Shown one piece after another: positions 33,351 to 46,013 of a stretch of 64,000 nt of DNA. Numbering within the stretch: the stretch's first letter is position 1; the number at the start of each line of letters is the position of its first letter. This DNA comes from Rusavskia elegans (taxonomy: Eukaryota > Ascomycota > Lecanoromycetes > Teloschistales > Teloschistaceae): NCBI GenBank assembly GCA_011316305.1, contig SAUG01000112.1, positions 1-64,000 on the forward strand, given 5' to 3'. The translations under genes and the position numbers were made by a program. Below the pieces are notes generated by a model that saw only the letters and a program-made list of their open reading frames with translations, was not told where the DNA came from and searched no databases.

Positions 33351-35961
33351 TCATAGTCGATCCCACTCATCGAATAAGCTGGGACGTGCAATAGCCCCAG
33401 CATCGATGACCAGCGCCATACAGGCAGTGATGTTCGCATAGAGACTAACATTGTCTTTGGCGTGTCGTTGTGCTCTCTCGGCGACCAGAAGTAGACCTTC
33501 GCCATTTCTATTCCTCGCGTGGACGTTCGCACCTCGAGCCAGCAAAGCTCTGGTAGCCACAATATTGCCCAGTTTGACGGCTATGTGAAGTGCGGTCTCT
33601 CCAGTTCTTTTTCGTGCATTAGGATCAGCACCAGAACAAAGCAATTCCGTGACAATAGCATGTTGATAGGGTACACAGTAGAGCTGCGCCATGAGCGGCG
33701 TAACACCCATTTCGTCGTGACCATTGACATCAACACCGACGCTCAGTAGATGCTTGACAAAACCTAGGTGTGACCCTTTGGGAGTTTGCTGTTGTAATTC
33801 GCCGGGGTTCGAAGGCTCCGGATTATCTTCTGCTGCCGTGTCCACATATCCTCGACCAGAGCGATCCGTATAATTCTAACCCTCCGTTAGAGTGTGGCTT
33901 TCTGGTTCTGGAGGTTTCAGAACCTCATTGGAATGTGGGAAATAGCCAAAGAAGCCGGAGGCATGATGATCCGCCCAGGGTGGCTCGGCCCAGCCTAGTA
34001 TCTTCCACTGATCATCGTCACCCCCACTTTCATGGAAGATTTTCTTGACTTGTTTATAATTCGAAATGTATGGCGTCGTTGAACCCATGTGCCGGATAAG
34101 AGGTTGCAGCCAACAACGCGCAAAATCCAATGGATTCATCTTACGGTATTTTAGGACGTCAAGAAACAATCGACCCTCCACATCCCGCTGGTAGAGATTG
34201 AAGCCTTTTTGATGCAATTGGGCCCGTAGAGAGACCATTTCCTCTGGACTTAGCGAATCCGGATTCAGCACGTGCATAAAGGTTTGTCGGGCAGTGTTCA
34301 GAGCATTGACATCAATATTCTCGATGATCAGAGCTTGAAGTTGGCAATACTTAGCGCCGCAAGCTGCAGCTATGTGAAGCGATGTATTCCCAAACCTGTC
34401 AACGCATCCTGGCACTCCACTTTCGGACCAGATATCATGGATGAGCGGTCCTTGATGGTCAAGGGCGATCGGCAGAGGATACCACCACTGTTCGTGCCCG
34501 GACATCGTGTATTTTCTGACACTACAGCCTAGACCCTCGCGATAGGTCGAGCGGAACGAGAATTGATCTTCCATTTCGCAGGCCATATGGTACCAGAAGA
34601 TGCCATTCGAGAAGATACGGCCAATGACTGCACGTGAAACCTCGTATCGTTTGGACAACATCTCAGACGACACTGGGGCGGTAGGCATGCGATAATTATA
34701 GCTTTTTGATGGTTGACGCGAAGGAATCGAGAGGCGGGAGCGTAATGAGTTTGTCATCGAGGACACAGTAGCCACTGAGAAACGTTTGAGGGTGCCTTTA
34801 ATAAAGCTCTTTTCTCCCAAAGAACATTTCGAAAGACGGTCAACCAGAGCGCTCAGTTCGGACATGCGAAGTGTTTGACGCTGAATCGCCGGGCAGGCAA
34901 TATCTTGCGAAGAATCCTTAGGCAGAATCTGATATGATGATTGGCTTGCCATGGGTGCATCCATGTCGAAGCCAAAGACTGCATCATTCTGTTCAGATCT
35001 CATAGATAAAGCCGCATTTGAGGCACAAAAGTTGTTCTCTTGCAGACTATGGTGCATTATGCCACCTGGAGGAGGCGATGACTTTTTCGGACACAAGGAT
35101 TCCATATCGAGCGGACATGCTCTGTCGGAAAGGCTTGACAAGGGTAAATCAAGCAGGTATGGCGAAACGTGCGTGCTTGGACTATGCCCACATGCATGCG
35201 AGGCATACTCATCATTGAGCTGAGGATGCAAAGGCGAATCAAATCCTAGATTTGAGGACGGAAGCGATATAAAGCGGGGAGACAAATTCAACTCTGTAGG
35301 AACGGTAGGAAGTAAAATGTCAGGACCCGGTGCTTCCAGAGGCGCTTCTTCATTGTCAACATGTATGTATCTGTCGAATTCGTTGAGATAGATCTCTTTT
35401 TCGTCCACCATTTTCGCAGTTTGACACGGCTCTGTTGCTACGAGGTCGAGGATTGGCTTGTCGATATGGTCCGGTGTATCCGCGATATCTTGAGACAGAC
35501 CCCAAATTCCCGGCTCGCAAGAGATTCCAGTTGCGTCATGCCTTCGTCTTCGAACTGACGCCAGTCGCTTGCAAGTTTGGATCTCAGACTCACGCTTTCG
35601 CCTAGCGGCAATGCCTTTCGGCCGGAGTTGGTTGTATTGGACGCTGAATAAGTTTTGCAAGATATACTGGAGTGCACGTTTCCTGTACAATGTCAATTAC
35701 TATACAATTTTGGCTATACGCTGCTTACTTAATATCCTTGCGTCCAAAATACAGGACCAGATTGGAGATGTCCCTCCACGACAAACTAGTAAACACGTAA
35801 AGTCTCACAAGCTTTCGTTTCTGCGATGCTGAGAGTTTGGGCGGGGTTCCTTGCTTGGTTCTGTGCTTTCGGGCTCTCTTTGGCTTTTCAACTCTCGTGG
35901 GCTTGTATCGGCCAGTAACAGCCATAGGCTTGGCTGTCGCCTCGTCGCGCCGAGATCCCAT
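33351..35961 (-). CDS. ankyrin-repeat protein with N-terminal basic helical domain
   Basis: Proposed join complement(33351..33832, 33881..35682, 35729..35961), 838 residues. Intron 1 (46 bp, GTAAGC donor, TTGAC branch, ACAG acceptor) is sound. The N-terminus is basic, then LSASQKRKLVRLYVFTSLSWRDIS and KKRALQYILQNLFS, a helical block resembling those at the N-terminus of fungal ankyrin proteins (Clr5-like; not certain). A long unstructured middle follows. Ankyrin units lie at GNTSLHIAAACGAKYCQL and, in the last exon, GVTPLMAQLY, TGETALHIAVKLGN and NGEGLLLVA. Exon 2 would run into an in-frame TAG at 33,874-33,876. A 48-bp intron (GTTAGA donor, GGCAG or GGCAGCAG acceptor) would remove it, but no good branch site is seen. 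Without that intron the product stops after about 680 residues and loses most of its repeats. Confidence 0.7.
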
Positions 35962-36290
35962 GTTGACATCGAAAGTTTAACGGAGCTAGACAGTCTATAG
36001 AGTAAAACTTTCAGACTGGGCCTTCACGGGCGATGGACATCTTAGTGGATGGCTATCAGCCTGATGGTAGAGTGTGCAGCCTCGAGGAGGTTTTCTGGTG
36101 GTACCAAGTGTGCGTAACTCTGATCGTTTCTAGGCCAGTATTGATGGATTACTATCCTACCGAGCGGTATCAAAGAGAAAGAATAGGTCCATTGCGTGAT
36201 ATGGAAGCGACAACAACTGCCTGCTGATCAGCGTGCAAAAATTTGGGAGGTGCAAAAAGTCCGAGAGGCTGAGATTGCCTGATTCGATTA
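35962..36290. other. junction between gene core and transposon nest
   Basis: Base composition is normal up to 36,290 and turns AT-rich with the first base of the transposon. It includes two copies of a TGCAAAAA minisatellite unit. Confidence 0.6.
36234..36268 (+). repeat. TGCAAAAAGT minisatellite, left flank
   Basis: Two adjacent 17-18-bp units, each starting TGCAAAAA and ending GAGG, on the plus strand 23-57 bp outside the transposon nest. The same unit occurs five times in inverted orientation on the right flank (49,587-49,674). Confidence 0.6.
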
Positions 36291-36394
36291 CCCCAGATTC
36301 GATAATTAGTGATAAAAACGTGATTTTCCCCGTACTAAGGTACCTACTAAAATTTTGGCGTAATTTAATAAAACCTCTACTACCTATATTTTAA
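36291..36394 (+). repeat. left TIR of the large transposon
   Basis: Aligns to the reverse complement of 49312..49412 with a few substitutions and small gaps; shared blocks include CGTGATTTTCCCCGTACTA and CCTACTAAAATTTT. Preceded by TA. Confidence 0.85.
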
Positions 36395-37761
36395 CCTTAC
36401 TGCTATCTTTAAAGTTATTTAACCTATCTAATCGGGTTAAATTAAAGCTATTTATATTTCCCTTTTATATTAAATATAGTTCTCTCGCGTATTATTAGAA
36501 ATTTAAATAATAATACTACCGCCGGAGCCGCCGGAACTCTTTAAAAATATTCTTCTAATTTTATCTCCGTTATAAAAATATTTCCGAAACTATCGAAATA
36601 GTAAATAGATATATTAAAAAAAAAAGTAATTAAAAAAGAAAATACTAAAAAAAGACCGCTATTAAAGCTATTAAATAGTAAACTATTTAGAAACAAGCCG
36701 TTAAAAAGATTACTATTAAAAAAAATACTATTATTAAAATAGTTTCTAAAAAAAAAGTTATAGAAATTATCGCTACTATTAAAAAAAAGTTTACTAAAAA
36801 AAAGTCCGTAGAAAAATCTATAAAAAAGGTTTAGTAGTTATTAAACCTTACGCGTATTTATACTAATATTCTAAAAAATTTTACTAGTAATAAAATATAA
36901 TCCGGAAGCGATTAAAATAATAAAATTTAACTATTTCTATCGGCGGTCTATATTATAAATTAGTATATCTACTAGAAAAAAAATATTTCGGCTAATATTA
37001 TTTTTAAAGGTTCCGATATATCTAAATTTTTTAGCTTCAATACCTTTATCGATAAATTAATTAAAAAGATTAACTAGAAGTATTAGATTATAGAAAGTTT
37101 TTTTTTATAGAATTTTTCGCGTTTATACGATTTTTAATAGCTAAAATATAGGATACCTATTATTAGTACGAAGATTTCAACTAATAGTTAAAAGTTAATA
37201 GAATTACTTAATACTAGATTAATAATAAAAAAAAAAAAGTATTAGTATTTATATCTAGTAGAAATACGAATCTATTTTAACTAGTAAAATTAGAAAGAAT
37301 TTTTCGAATAAAAATAAAAGTAAAAAACGTAAAGCGTCTTTCGATATAGATATAAATAATTTTAAAGATTTTATATTAATTAATTCTAGTATTAATATTT
37401 ATTATATAAATTCCGATTCTTTATTATTTTCGGGAATTACTAAAAAGAAAAAAAAGAAAATAGTAACTAAAAAATAGAAGCTAAAAGCTGTCTATTACTA
37501 TAAAATAAAGAAGATTTATAGATAATTTAGATATAATTTTATCCGAATTAACCGATATAATAGAATTAGATATCTAGGCGAAAATAAATATAGTTACTAG
37601 TAGCCGGTCGGTAAAAAAAACCTATTATTTCTTTATTCTATACTAGATTACCGCCTAGAATAAAATAATAAACCTAGCTATTTAAAGAAAAGCGAAGTAT
37701 ACGGATATTAATATAATATATCTACCGGAAAAAATTAGAAACTAGTTTATTATCTTTTACG

Positions 37762-37766
37762 CGAAA
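37762..37766. repeat. CGAAA target-site duplication, left
   Basis: CGAAA immediately before the first LTR; the same five bases follow the last LTR at 46009..46013. Confidence 0.75.
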
Positions 37767-38007
37767 TATTATAGATCGATTTAAGATGATAATAATAGCT
37801 TGATATTTCTATACAGATGGAAAGCTCCTCTATAAACAAGCGAACAAGGCTGAACGCTAGGCCTAATTAGGCAACGAATCCCGTAGAGCTAATAAACCGC
37901 GGTTAACGGGGCTTAGTCAGTATATTAGTCAGCCGGTACTATCGGCCAGTACCTCTATATCTACTAAATTCTATATAAATTCTAGGCAGCCTAAATAGCT
38001 TATAATA
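37767..38007 (-). repeat. LTR copy 1 (outer 3' LTR)
   Basis: 241 bp, outermost on the left, next to the CGAAA duplication. The GC-rich core (AACGCTAGGCCTAATTAGGC) is well kept. Confidence 0.85.
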
Positions 38008-38109
38008 AATACTATAAAACGAAAAAATAGTATCGCCTTTAATACGCTCGTATTAAACGTTTAAAAATTTTAAAAACGTTAAAAATAAAGGCGCTAAAAG
38101 GTTAAAAAG

Positions 38110-38200
38110 AAAATAATACTACTAGAAATCGAACCCGGGCTATACTAGAGCTTCTAAATAATAAAGAGCGGCTAATAGAACGGCCGAGCTAATTTTTTTA
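38110..38200 (-). other. tRNA-like sequence in retroelement 3' region (copy 1)
   Basis: On the minus strand, about 38,126-38,137 reads GGGTTCGATTTC, a B-box with the expected TTCGA core. Upstream in that strand is TTAGCTCGGCCG, like a tRNA D-arm. The T-stem would pair fully if C-to-T and G-to-A changes were undone. A T-rich stretch follows. A second, more decayed copy lies at about 38,850-38,940. This could be a captured tRNA or SINE fragment, or chance. Confidence 0.4.
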
Positions 38201-38505
38201 TCGTTTAAATAGAGGCGGTACGTATTGCTACTATATTATAGCGCCTAGTAATAGAATTTTCGAATTAGAATCTAATAGATAATAGTAGTACTTTACCGAA
38301 TATAAAAAAAAATATAATTATACCAGGTTAAATATATAAAGCGCCGGCGAGATATAATAATTTATAAACGTTTTAATTTCAGTCCGGAACGGCGTAGAAA
38401 ATCTACTAGCGGCGCGGATATTTAAAGTTCCGGTTACTATAATACCGCTGGGATATGATTGGATTGTTGCTGATAACGAAGTCCAAATGGAAAAGGGAAA
38501 CGTAT

Positions 38506-38746
38506 TGTTATAAATCGATTTAAGATAATAATAATAGCTTGATGTTTCTATATAGGTAGAAAGTTCCTCTATAAATAAACGAATAAGGCTGAACGCTAGG
38601 CTTAATTAGGTAACGAATCTCGCAGGGCTAATAAACCGCGATTAACGGGGCTTAGTCAGCGTATTAGTTAGCCGGTACTATCGGCCAGTACTTCTATATC
38701 TACTAAATTCTATATAAATTCTAGACAGTTTGAATAGTTTATAATA
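38506..38746 (-). repeat. LTR copy 2 (inner 3' LTR)
   Basis: 241 bp, offset 739 bp from copy 1. Keeps the presumed original tip TGTTAT. Confidence 0.85.
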
Positions 38747-39429
38747 AATACTATAAAATAAAAAAATAGTATCGCTTTCGATACGCTCGTATTAAATATT
38801 TAAAAACTTTAAAAATATTAAAAATAAAGGCGCTAAAAGGTTAAAAAGAAAATAGTACTACTAGAAATCGAACCCGAGCTATACTAGAGCCTTTAAATAA
38901 TAAAAAATAGCTAATAGGACAGCCGAGCTAATTTCTTTATCGTTTAAATAAAAATAGTACGTACTACTACTATATTATAGTATCTAGTAATAGAATCCTC
39001 GAATTAGAATCTAATAGATAATAGTAATACTTTACCGAATATAAAAAGAAATATAATTATACTAAATCGAATATATAAAGCGCCGGCGAGGTATAATAAT
39101 TTATAAACGTTTTAACTTTAGTCCGGAACGGTATAAAAGGTCTGCTAGTAACGCGGATATTTAAAGTTCCGGTTACTATAATACCGCTAGAATATAATTA
39201 GATTATTACTAATAGCGAAATCTAGATAAAAGGAAAAAATATTTATTATATTTATTAATAAAGTCTATATAGTATATTAAATTTTAAAACCTATACCAGC
39301 TATTATATTACGGTCTATAACCTCTCTATTTAACTAGATACTAGAAGCGCTGGCGTACTTTTTACCGATCTACGATTTATTTTACTTCGAACTAGTTAGA
39401 ATCTTCTTCCGGAAATTCTATTTCGACGG

Positions 39430-39660
39430 TAGGAAGCTTATTATTAACCGGAAACCGGTTAAAAGGATTATCGTCGATAGACGCTAGTTTTAATTAAATT
39501 ATAAAAATAATAGGATTGATCTTTATAGTAATAGAAAATTCTAATTTATATACGAAGTACCCGATTTTATTAATTATTTTAAACGGACCAGTTTATTAAT
39601 ACGAAAACTTTCGATTAATAATATCTAGCAGCGTATATCCGTAATAAAGTTTTAGAAAAA
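39430..39660 (-). pseudogene. integrase C-terminal relic
   Basis: A minus-strand frame reads TGPFKIINKIGYFVYKLEF and later DDNPFNRFP with stops between. This matches the GPFKI-EKIG--AYRLELP segment after the integrase core of Ty3-type polyproteins. Confidence 0.65.
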
Positions 39661-41479
39661 CTTTATTATTTAGTTTAAAGAACCTGGCTTTATATAGATT
39701 ATTATAATAGACTTTAAAAAGAACGGTACTAAAAGCTATTATATCTTCTACTTCTACGTATTTAATAGATTTTAGATATTCTATATCTTCCGGCGGTAGA
39801 TCCGATAAAGTATTAACTATATTTTTAGATCGAAAGCCTAGTACCAGTTTATTAAGGGCCGTACTAGTAGCGAAGTTAGTTATATTATTAAACGCGAATT
39901 ATAGAAATAGAATAGCTTTAGTTTAATTTTTATCCGAATATTCTATAAACTAGAAATAGAAACTAATTTCTTCTATTTAATTAATTTATTCCGATTATCT
40001 ATCTATTTAGAAGTAATATACTATAGATACTAGGATTTTCGTTTCTAGCTTTTAGAAGATCTAACGCTAGAAGGATAATATAAATTTATAATCCCTATTA
40101 CTAATAATAGCTAATAGGATTCCCTAATTATATTCGAATAAAACCGTAATAACAAGATTCGCTTAATTAACTACGGAATAAATAATCTATCTAGAAATTA
40201 ATAGAACCTTTTTAATATATTTATATATAATTATTAGTATATAATCTTTAGTAGAAAACTTTATAGATAATACGAATACGAAGTCTATCGTAATTATATA
40301 AAATAGTACCTTCGGAGGAATTAGATTAAGGGAACTATAGAATCTATACCGCTTTATTAAATTTAACTAGTATTACTAATAGTACTTTATATATTCTTTA
40401 ATCTTTTTATATATATTATAAATAAAGATCGATAGATAGAATTCTTTATATATATAATAATATCTTTAATAATACCGGTTATAAATTTCGCCGATAATTT
40501 CGCTTATAAACTTATCCGAAATATAAAGTTAATCTCGGCTATTTCTAGAAATATAGTAAAGGAATTTATTATATATTCGGAAATTAATATCTAGTATATA
40601 ATATTTATTATCTTTAATATTAGGATTTAGTTTCTAGGTTCGTAGTATTATAATAATTTTTATTTATCGTTTATTATTAACGTAGCTTTCTTTAATACGC
40701 TATTTAAATTCGTTTATTATTTCGACGAGCGTTATATAATATATCGATATAATAGTATCTAAAGCGTACTATAGGATATCTTTTTTATTATTAAACTCGG
40801 TATTTCTATATAGTACGTCTAGAATACTTTCTTTATTTTTAACCGGCGTATAAAAGATCTTCGTTTCGAGTTATAATAAGATATTAGAAATAATATTAGT
40901 TTTACCTACTTTATAGCGTAATTTAATATTAAAAGCCGAAAGGTACTATAATATATAAACGAGTCTTAGATTCAATTTATCGGTATTTATTATTTTAAGC
41001 GAAATCTATTTCGAAATCAAAACTACCGCTGAATAATCAGTATATATAATTACTAGTAGCTTTAATAATAAATCGATAAAATAGCGAGCTTTCCTTACTA
41101 TCTAGATAATTCCAGCGACTTCTAATTCGGTAGACTAATAATTCTATTCGGCGCTATTAAAATATTTATTTAGAAATATTATTAGCTATACCTTTATAGA
41201 TAGGAAATCTTTATTAGGGTCTTTTTTAATATAGTAGATAATTATTATAAAGCCGAATTACTTTAATATATTTAGGTCGACGTAGAATTTTTTATAAAAT
41301 CGAAATAATAGAAAAAGATTAGTAGTTCGAATACTATTTATAGTACCTGAAATAATTCCTTTTTTTCTAAAATAGAATTATACTTTATTTTCGTTAATTA
41401 GAATTTACGTTTAAATCTTTTAAAGCTTCGTCCGAGTCCTTTTATAAACAGAATCTTTTTTTTCTATAAAAGCTCGGCG

Positions 41480-41900
41480 AGCTATATATATTCTACGATT
41501 ATATAATATAGCTAGCTAGTTATTCCGAAGTAGATTTCTAGATTCTATAGATATTTAGAAAAAGCCTTTTCCGAGATAGCTTTAATTTTATCCTCTAAAG
41601 TAGTTATTTCTAGTATATTTACGCGTTATTTAAGTAAACGAACGGAAAGATACCCTATAAACGATTTAAAAGGTATAAAGTTTACTTATTTTTCCCGGAA
41701 TAGAGCGAAAACTTAATCTAGGTATTTTAAATACTTTTTTAAATTATATAAAAAGATTATAATACTATCTATATAGATTTTAGCGAAATCTTTAAACGGG
41801 CGAAATAGTTTATCGGTCTAGCGCTATATATACGGTAGTAAATTCTTATATCCTATAAATACTACCGAAATTTATTTCTATCCGCGATAAAAAACTATAG
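41480..41900 (-). pseudogene. reverse transcriptase/RNase H region relic
   Basis: A minus-strand frame reads IYIDSIIIF near 41,755-41,785, at the place of the YxDD box, then FIPFKSFIGYLSVRLLK at about 41,621-41,690 and DLEIY-type residues further on, like the segment after the YxDD box in fungal Ty3-type elements. Many stops. The second Asp of the box is replaced. Confidence 0.55.
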
Positions 41901-44900
41901 TAAATTTATAACGATTACGGCGTTAGATTCTAAACTAATAAAACTATCCTATAGTATTAATAATAGAAATATAAAGGTACTCTAATACTAAGGCGATAAT
42001 ATCCGTTTATAGTAGAAAGAGATAACTGTCCGTTTCTATAATAACGTTAAAGCCTCGGATATTAACTACTATTCGTCTTTTTTTCGTACTATTTAAAAGA
42101 ATCCTTTATACTACGAAAATAGGATATATAAAAGGCGTTAACTATTCGGAATACTCTATTTTATCTTATTTATAGAATTTATTAAAGATTTTATTAAATC
42201 TAATACGGTCCGTATAATTTAAATTATAAATCTTTAAAGGCGTAGACTTCGTTCTTTCTTTTAGAAATATTAGTATCTATTCCTTTTTAGGAATATCTAC
42301 TATAGCTTTCTAATCGGTAAATATATTTTAGTATTTTTCGATAATAGTAGCTAGTTATTATACTATTAATAGTTTACCGTAAACCGTAATACTATTAGAT
42401 AGGCGGTACTCTAATTTAGAATTAATAAATATAATAGAAAAAACTAATTTAGCGAATTCGATATTTTTAACTAGATTCGCGCTAAATCTCGCTAAACTTT
42501 TACTAAAATTTACTTTATTAGCCGGATAGAAAGCGTTTTAATTTATTAGAATATTCCGCGCGTTAACTATATTAGATAATTCTAGATAATATACAGTCCT
42601 ATTTTATATAACCGTAACAGCAGTAAATATTATTATAATTTTAATAGCTATCTTTTTTATTAATTTTTTAATAGTATATTTAATTGTACTTTATATTAAT
42701 TCTACTGTAAGCGGAATTAGATTAAAAGCGGCAGTATAGTATCTTTTATACCGAATCTCGATAACTTTTTTAAGCCGAATTTATTTAAATAGAACTACCG
42801 GCGAGTAGCTTATATTATAGATATTTACGAAATTAAATAAAGCGTCGACTATATAGATAAAAGCGCTACTATTAGAACTAAAATTTATTTTCGGAATTAA
42901 TTTTAATTTAGATTCGAAAAAGAAATTATAGTTTCCGGAAATATCGTTTCGATATTAAACTAGAACTTATATAACTCTATTAGATTTTAAAATAATATTA
43001 CTTTAAATTCTAATAGTATATCTAAAGTTAAGCTCTTTATATATATAGGAATTAAAGTTAACTTTAAGATTTTTATAACTGCCGATAATAATTTACTATT
43101 TTTAATAATCTAAAATTATTTCTTCCGGAATTAAAATATCTATATCTAGTAGTAAATTAATTTATAGATCTTTAATAATATAGATCTCCCTTATAAGTTC
43201 TATAATAGCTAAATCGCCCTTTAGATAGAAAGTAAAAATAGCGAATTTATCGGTTCGATAGATTTATTCGCCTATACTACGAATAGGAATCTTTTTCGGT
43301 AGTTTTTTAATTTCGATACCTTTTAGAATAAATTTTCTATCGGCTATTAATATTATATATTCTAAATTAGTATATACGTTTTTAGTATTAGATATATCCG
43401 GACGGAAAGCTAATAGAAGAACGGCGTAATAGAAACGTTTAAAAGCTAAACCAATTTCTATAACCTATTCGCTATTTAAAGCGATTATACGAGGTATAGA
43501 AGTATCTTTTTTATTAAAAGATTATCTATCGGCGATAAGTATTTATATTTCGGCTTTATTACTTTCTATATTCTAGTAAACGATCTTAAAATATTTAAAT
43601 AATTTATTATATAACTCGAATAAAGCGTTATATTTCTAATATAAATATAAAACTTTCGGTCTAGTATTAACGAAATTCTAGCTAACTTCTTTATATTCTA
43701 ATTTTTTATAAGCTCTATTATAGTATTTAATCTCTTCGTTATAAAATTCGATAGATCTATTACTATAATATTTATAGACTGGATCCTGTTCGGTATATTA
43801 GATATAAACTTCTTCTATAATAAAATAATCCTCGCCGTATATATTTTTATAAACTCCTATTTAATAGGCTCGTTAAAGTAGAGCTAGCGGCGCTAAACGT
43901 TAGAAATTTAAACCGAAGTAAAGTCTTTCTTAGAACTGGTTATTATAAGGTCCCTAAAGTCTATTACTATATACTAACGTAGAGTTCTACTATATTAGAA
44001 AGGAATTCCTTTATAGATTTTCTGATCTACTTACGAATATAGGGCGAAAGGAATTTATATCGCTTTAAATAGGAGGCGTTTCTAGTAGATCCCTTTTAAT
44101 AAAAGGAAGCTAATATTTCTAGAAAGGTTAAAGAATTTACTAAACTATAGAACGCTAATATTTATATCTAAAAAGATCGGAACTAAATATCGATTAATAT
44201 ATTAGATTTTCTAGTACCGGTTAGAATCGGAATAAAAATAGATTTCCTATTTATTAACGGCTAGAACTATTAGAGGATATTTTCCGGGATTACCGGAAGT
44301 AGTCTTTTCCTATAGCCTAGATTTCGAGCTTATAATTATCTATTAATCGAAAGAACGTATTAATTATAGTCTTTTCTATTAATTTAGAAATAAAAATAAT
44401 ATAAAAAGGAATAGTAAAACCTATTTATATCTATATAATAATTTACTAAATATTAGTTATTTTAGTAATTTTTATAGCTCGAAGTCTAGTCTAACTATAT
44501 TCGCGAGGTTTATAATAGCGGCTTATATCTTCGATAGTATACTTTTCCTTATTTAAAATACGTATTCCTTTTTCTATCGGTAGTCTAAAGCGAGTAATTA
44601 AGGTACTAATCTATATATCGAAATCCTTTATTAGATATTTCTTTTCTATATCCGAAAGTTCGTTAGAATACTATTATAGAGCTTTTTTATAAAGATATAT
44701 CTATAGGTTCTTTTTAACTTTACTATTTAACCTAGCGACCTCTTTAACTCGTTCGGTAAAGATATAGACGTCGTAGAAGTAGATATCCTTACCTATATAT
44801 TCGATATACGGCCCGGTCTCGGCGGATTTATTATTATAGAAAGGGTAGAAGTAGCTAATATTATCTATAACGAATTTCTAATACTTATTAACTCTAGTAA

Positions 44901-45767
44901 AAAATATAGAAAGTTTAAACGGCGGCGAAAATATTTTCTTTTTCTATTAGCTTTATTAGCGAAGTTCTATAAATTCTATCTAGATTATAATATTCTATTC
45001 TTTTAATTTTTCGAGGAATCGTATTATTATAGGATTAAAGCTACGGTCTCGTATTATATTTAGTTTCCGGATTATACCCGATTTAGATAAAATAAAAAGA
45101 TCTGCTAGAACTTTATTAATTATATCTTTTTTTTCTTTATTTTTAATAGAGGTTCGATAATTTACGATAGTTCGTATATATATAAAATTATTCCGGAACT
45201 CCGTAGTACTTTTTCTAAAACGTTTAATAGTAGCTCGTATTATAGTCCCGCTATCTAACCATTCGTCGGGCTATTTAGACGATCGGAATAGCCGGAAGAA
45301 TAATTTTATTTTAGCGCCTATAGTATTATCTACTTCGGTTCTAGAAAACCTAAAATCGCTATAATTATTATATACGAAGTTTAAAGAATCTAGTATATTC
45401 TAGTACTAATTAGTAGTATACCTAGAGCCGGTTCTATCTATAAATTCGACGAGCTAATACCCGAAAAGGATAATACTATTATTAAAAGATAGGGATAGTT
45501 CGTCTATCGCTATCGTAATTAATTAAGGTCTAATTAATAAACCGGTTTATTCCTATCGTACGTAAATATATAAGATATAATTAGTAAAAAACGGTAGTTA
45601 TTTAGTAAATACTATTAATAAAGTATATTTAATTAAAATAGTTAGTATTTCCGAAAATACGGATAACGCTGCTAGTATTATTAGTATTTATAAATAGGAA
45701 TTAGTATTTATAAGCGCTATATATATATTATATAGTACGTATAAATAAATCCTTTATTATTACTAAT

Positions 45768-46008
45768 TATTATAGATCGATTTAAAATAAAAATAATAGT
45801 TTAATATCTCTATATAAATAGAAAGCTCCTCTATAAATAAACGAACAAGGCTGAACGCTAGGCCTAATTAGATAACGAATCCCGTAGAGCTAATAAGCCG
45901 CGGTTAACGGGGCTTAGTCAGCGTATTAGTCAGCCGGCACCATCGGCCAGTGCTTCCACATCTACTAAACTCCATATAAGTTCCAAACAGTTCAAATAGC
46001 TTATAATA
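45768..46008 (-). repeat. LTR copy 3 (5' LTR)
   Basis: 241 bp, followed by the CGAAA duplication at 46009..46013. Its last 110 bp (right side) are less mutated than the rest and keep CpA sites such as TCCACATC. Confidence 0.85.
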
Positions 46009-46013
46009 CGAAA
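46009..46013. repeat. CGAAA target-site duplication, right
   Basis: CGAAA immediately after the last LTR, matching 37762..37766. Confidence 0.75.

Larger units (their letters stand above)
37767..46008 (-). mobile_element. RIP-degraded Ty3-type LTR retrotransposon with duplicated 3' end
   Basis: Three 241-bp LTR copies (37767..38007, 38506..38746, 45768..46008) are bounded overall by CGAAA duplications. Relics of polymerase (about 41,500-41,900) and integrase C-terminus (about 39,430-39,660) read on the minus strand, so the 5' LTR is the right-hand one. At the left (3') end, the LTR and about 498 bp next to it are present twice in tandem with a 739-bp period. LTR tips were probably TG and CA before mutation; copy two still begins TGTTAT. 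Known: Ty3-type elements order protease, RT, RNase H, integrase. No frame survives. Confidence 0.8.
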
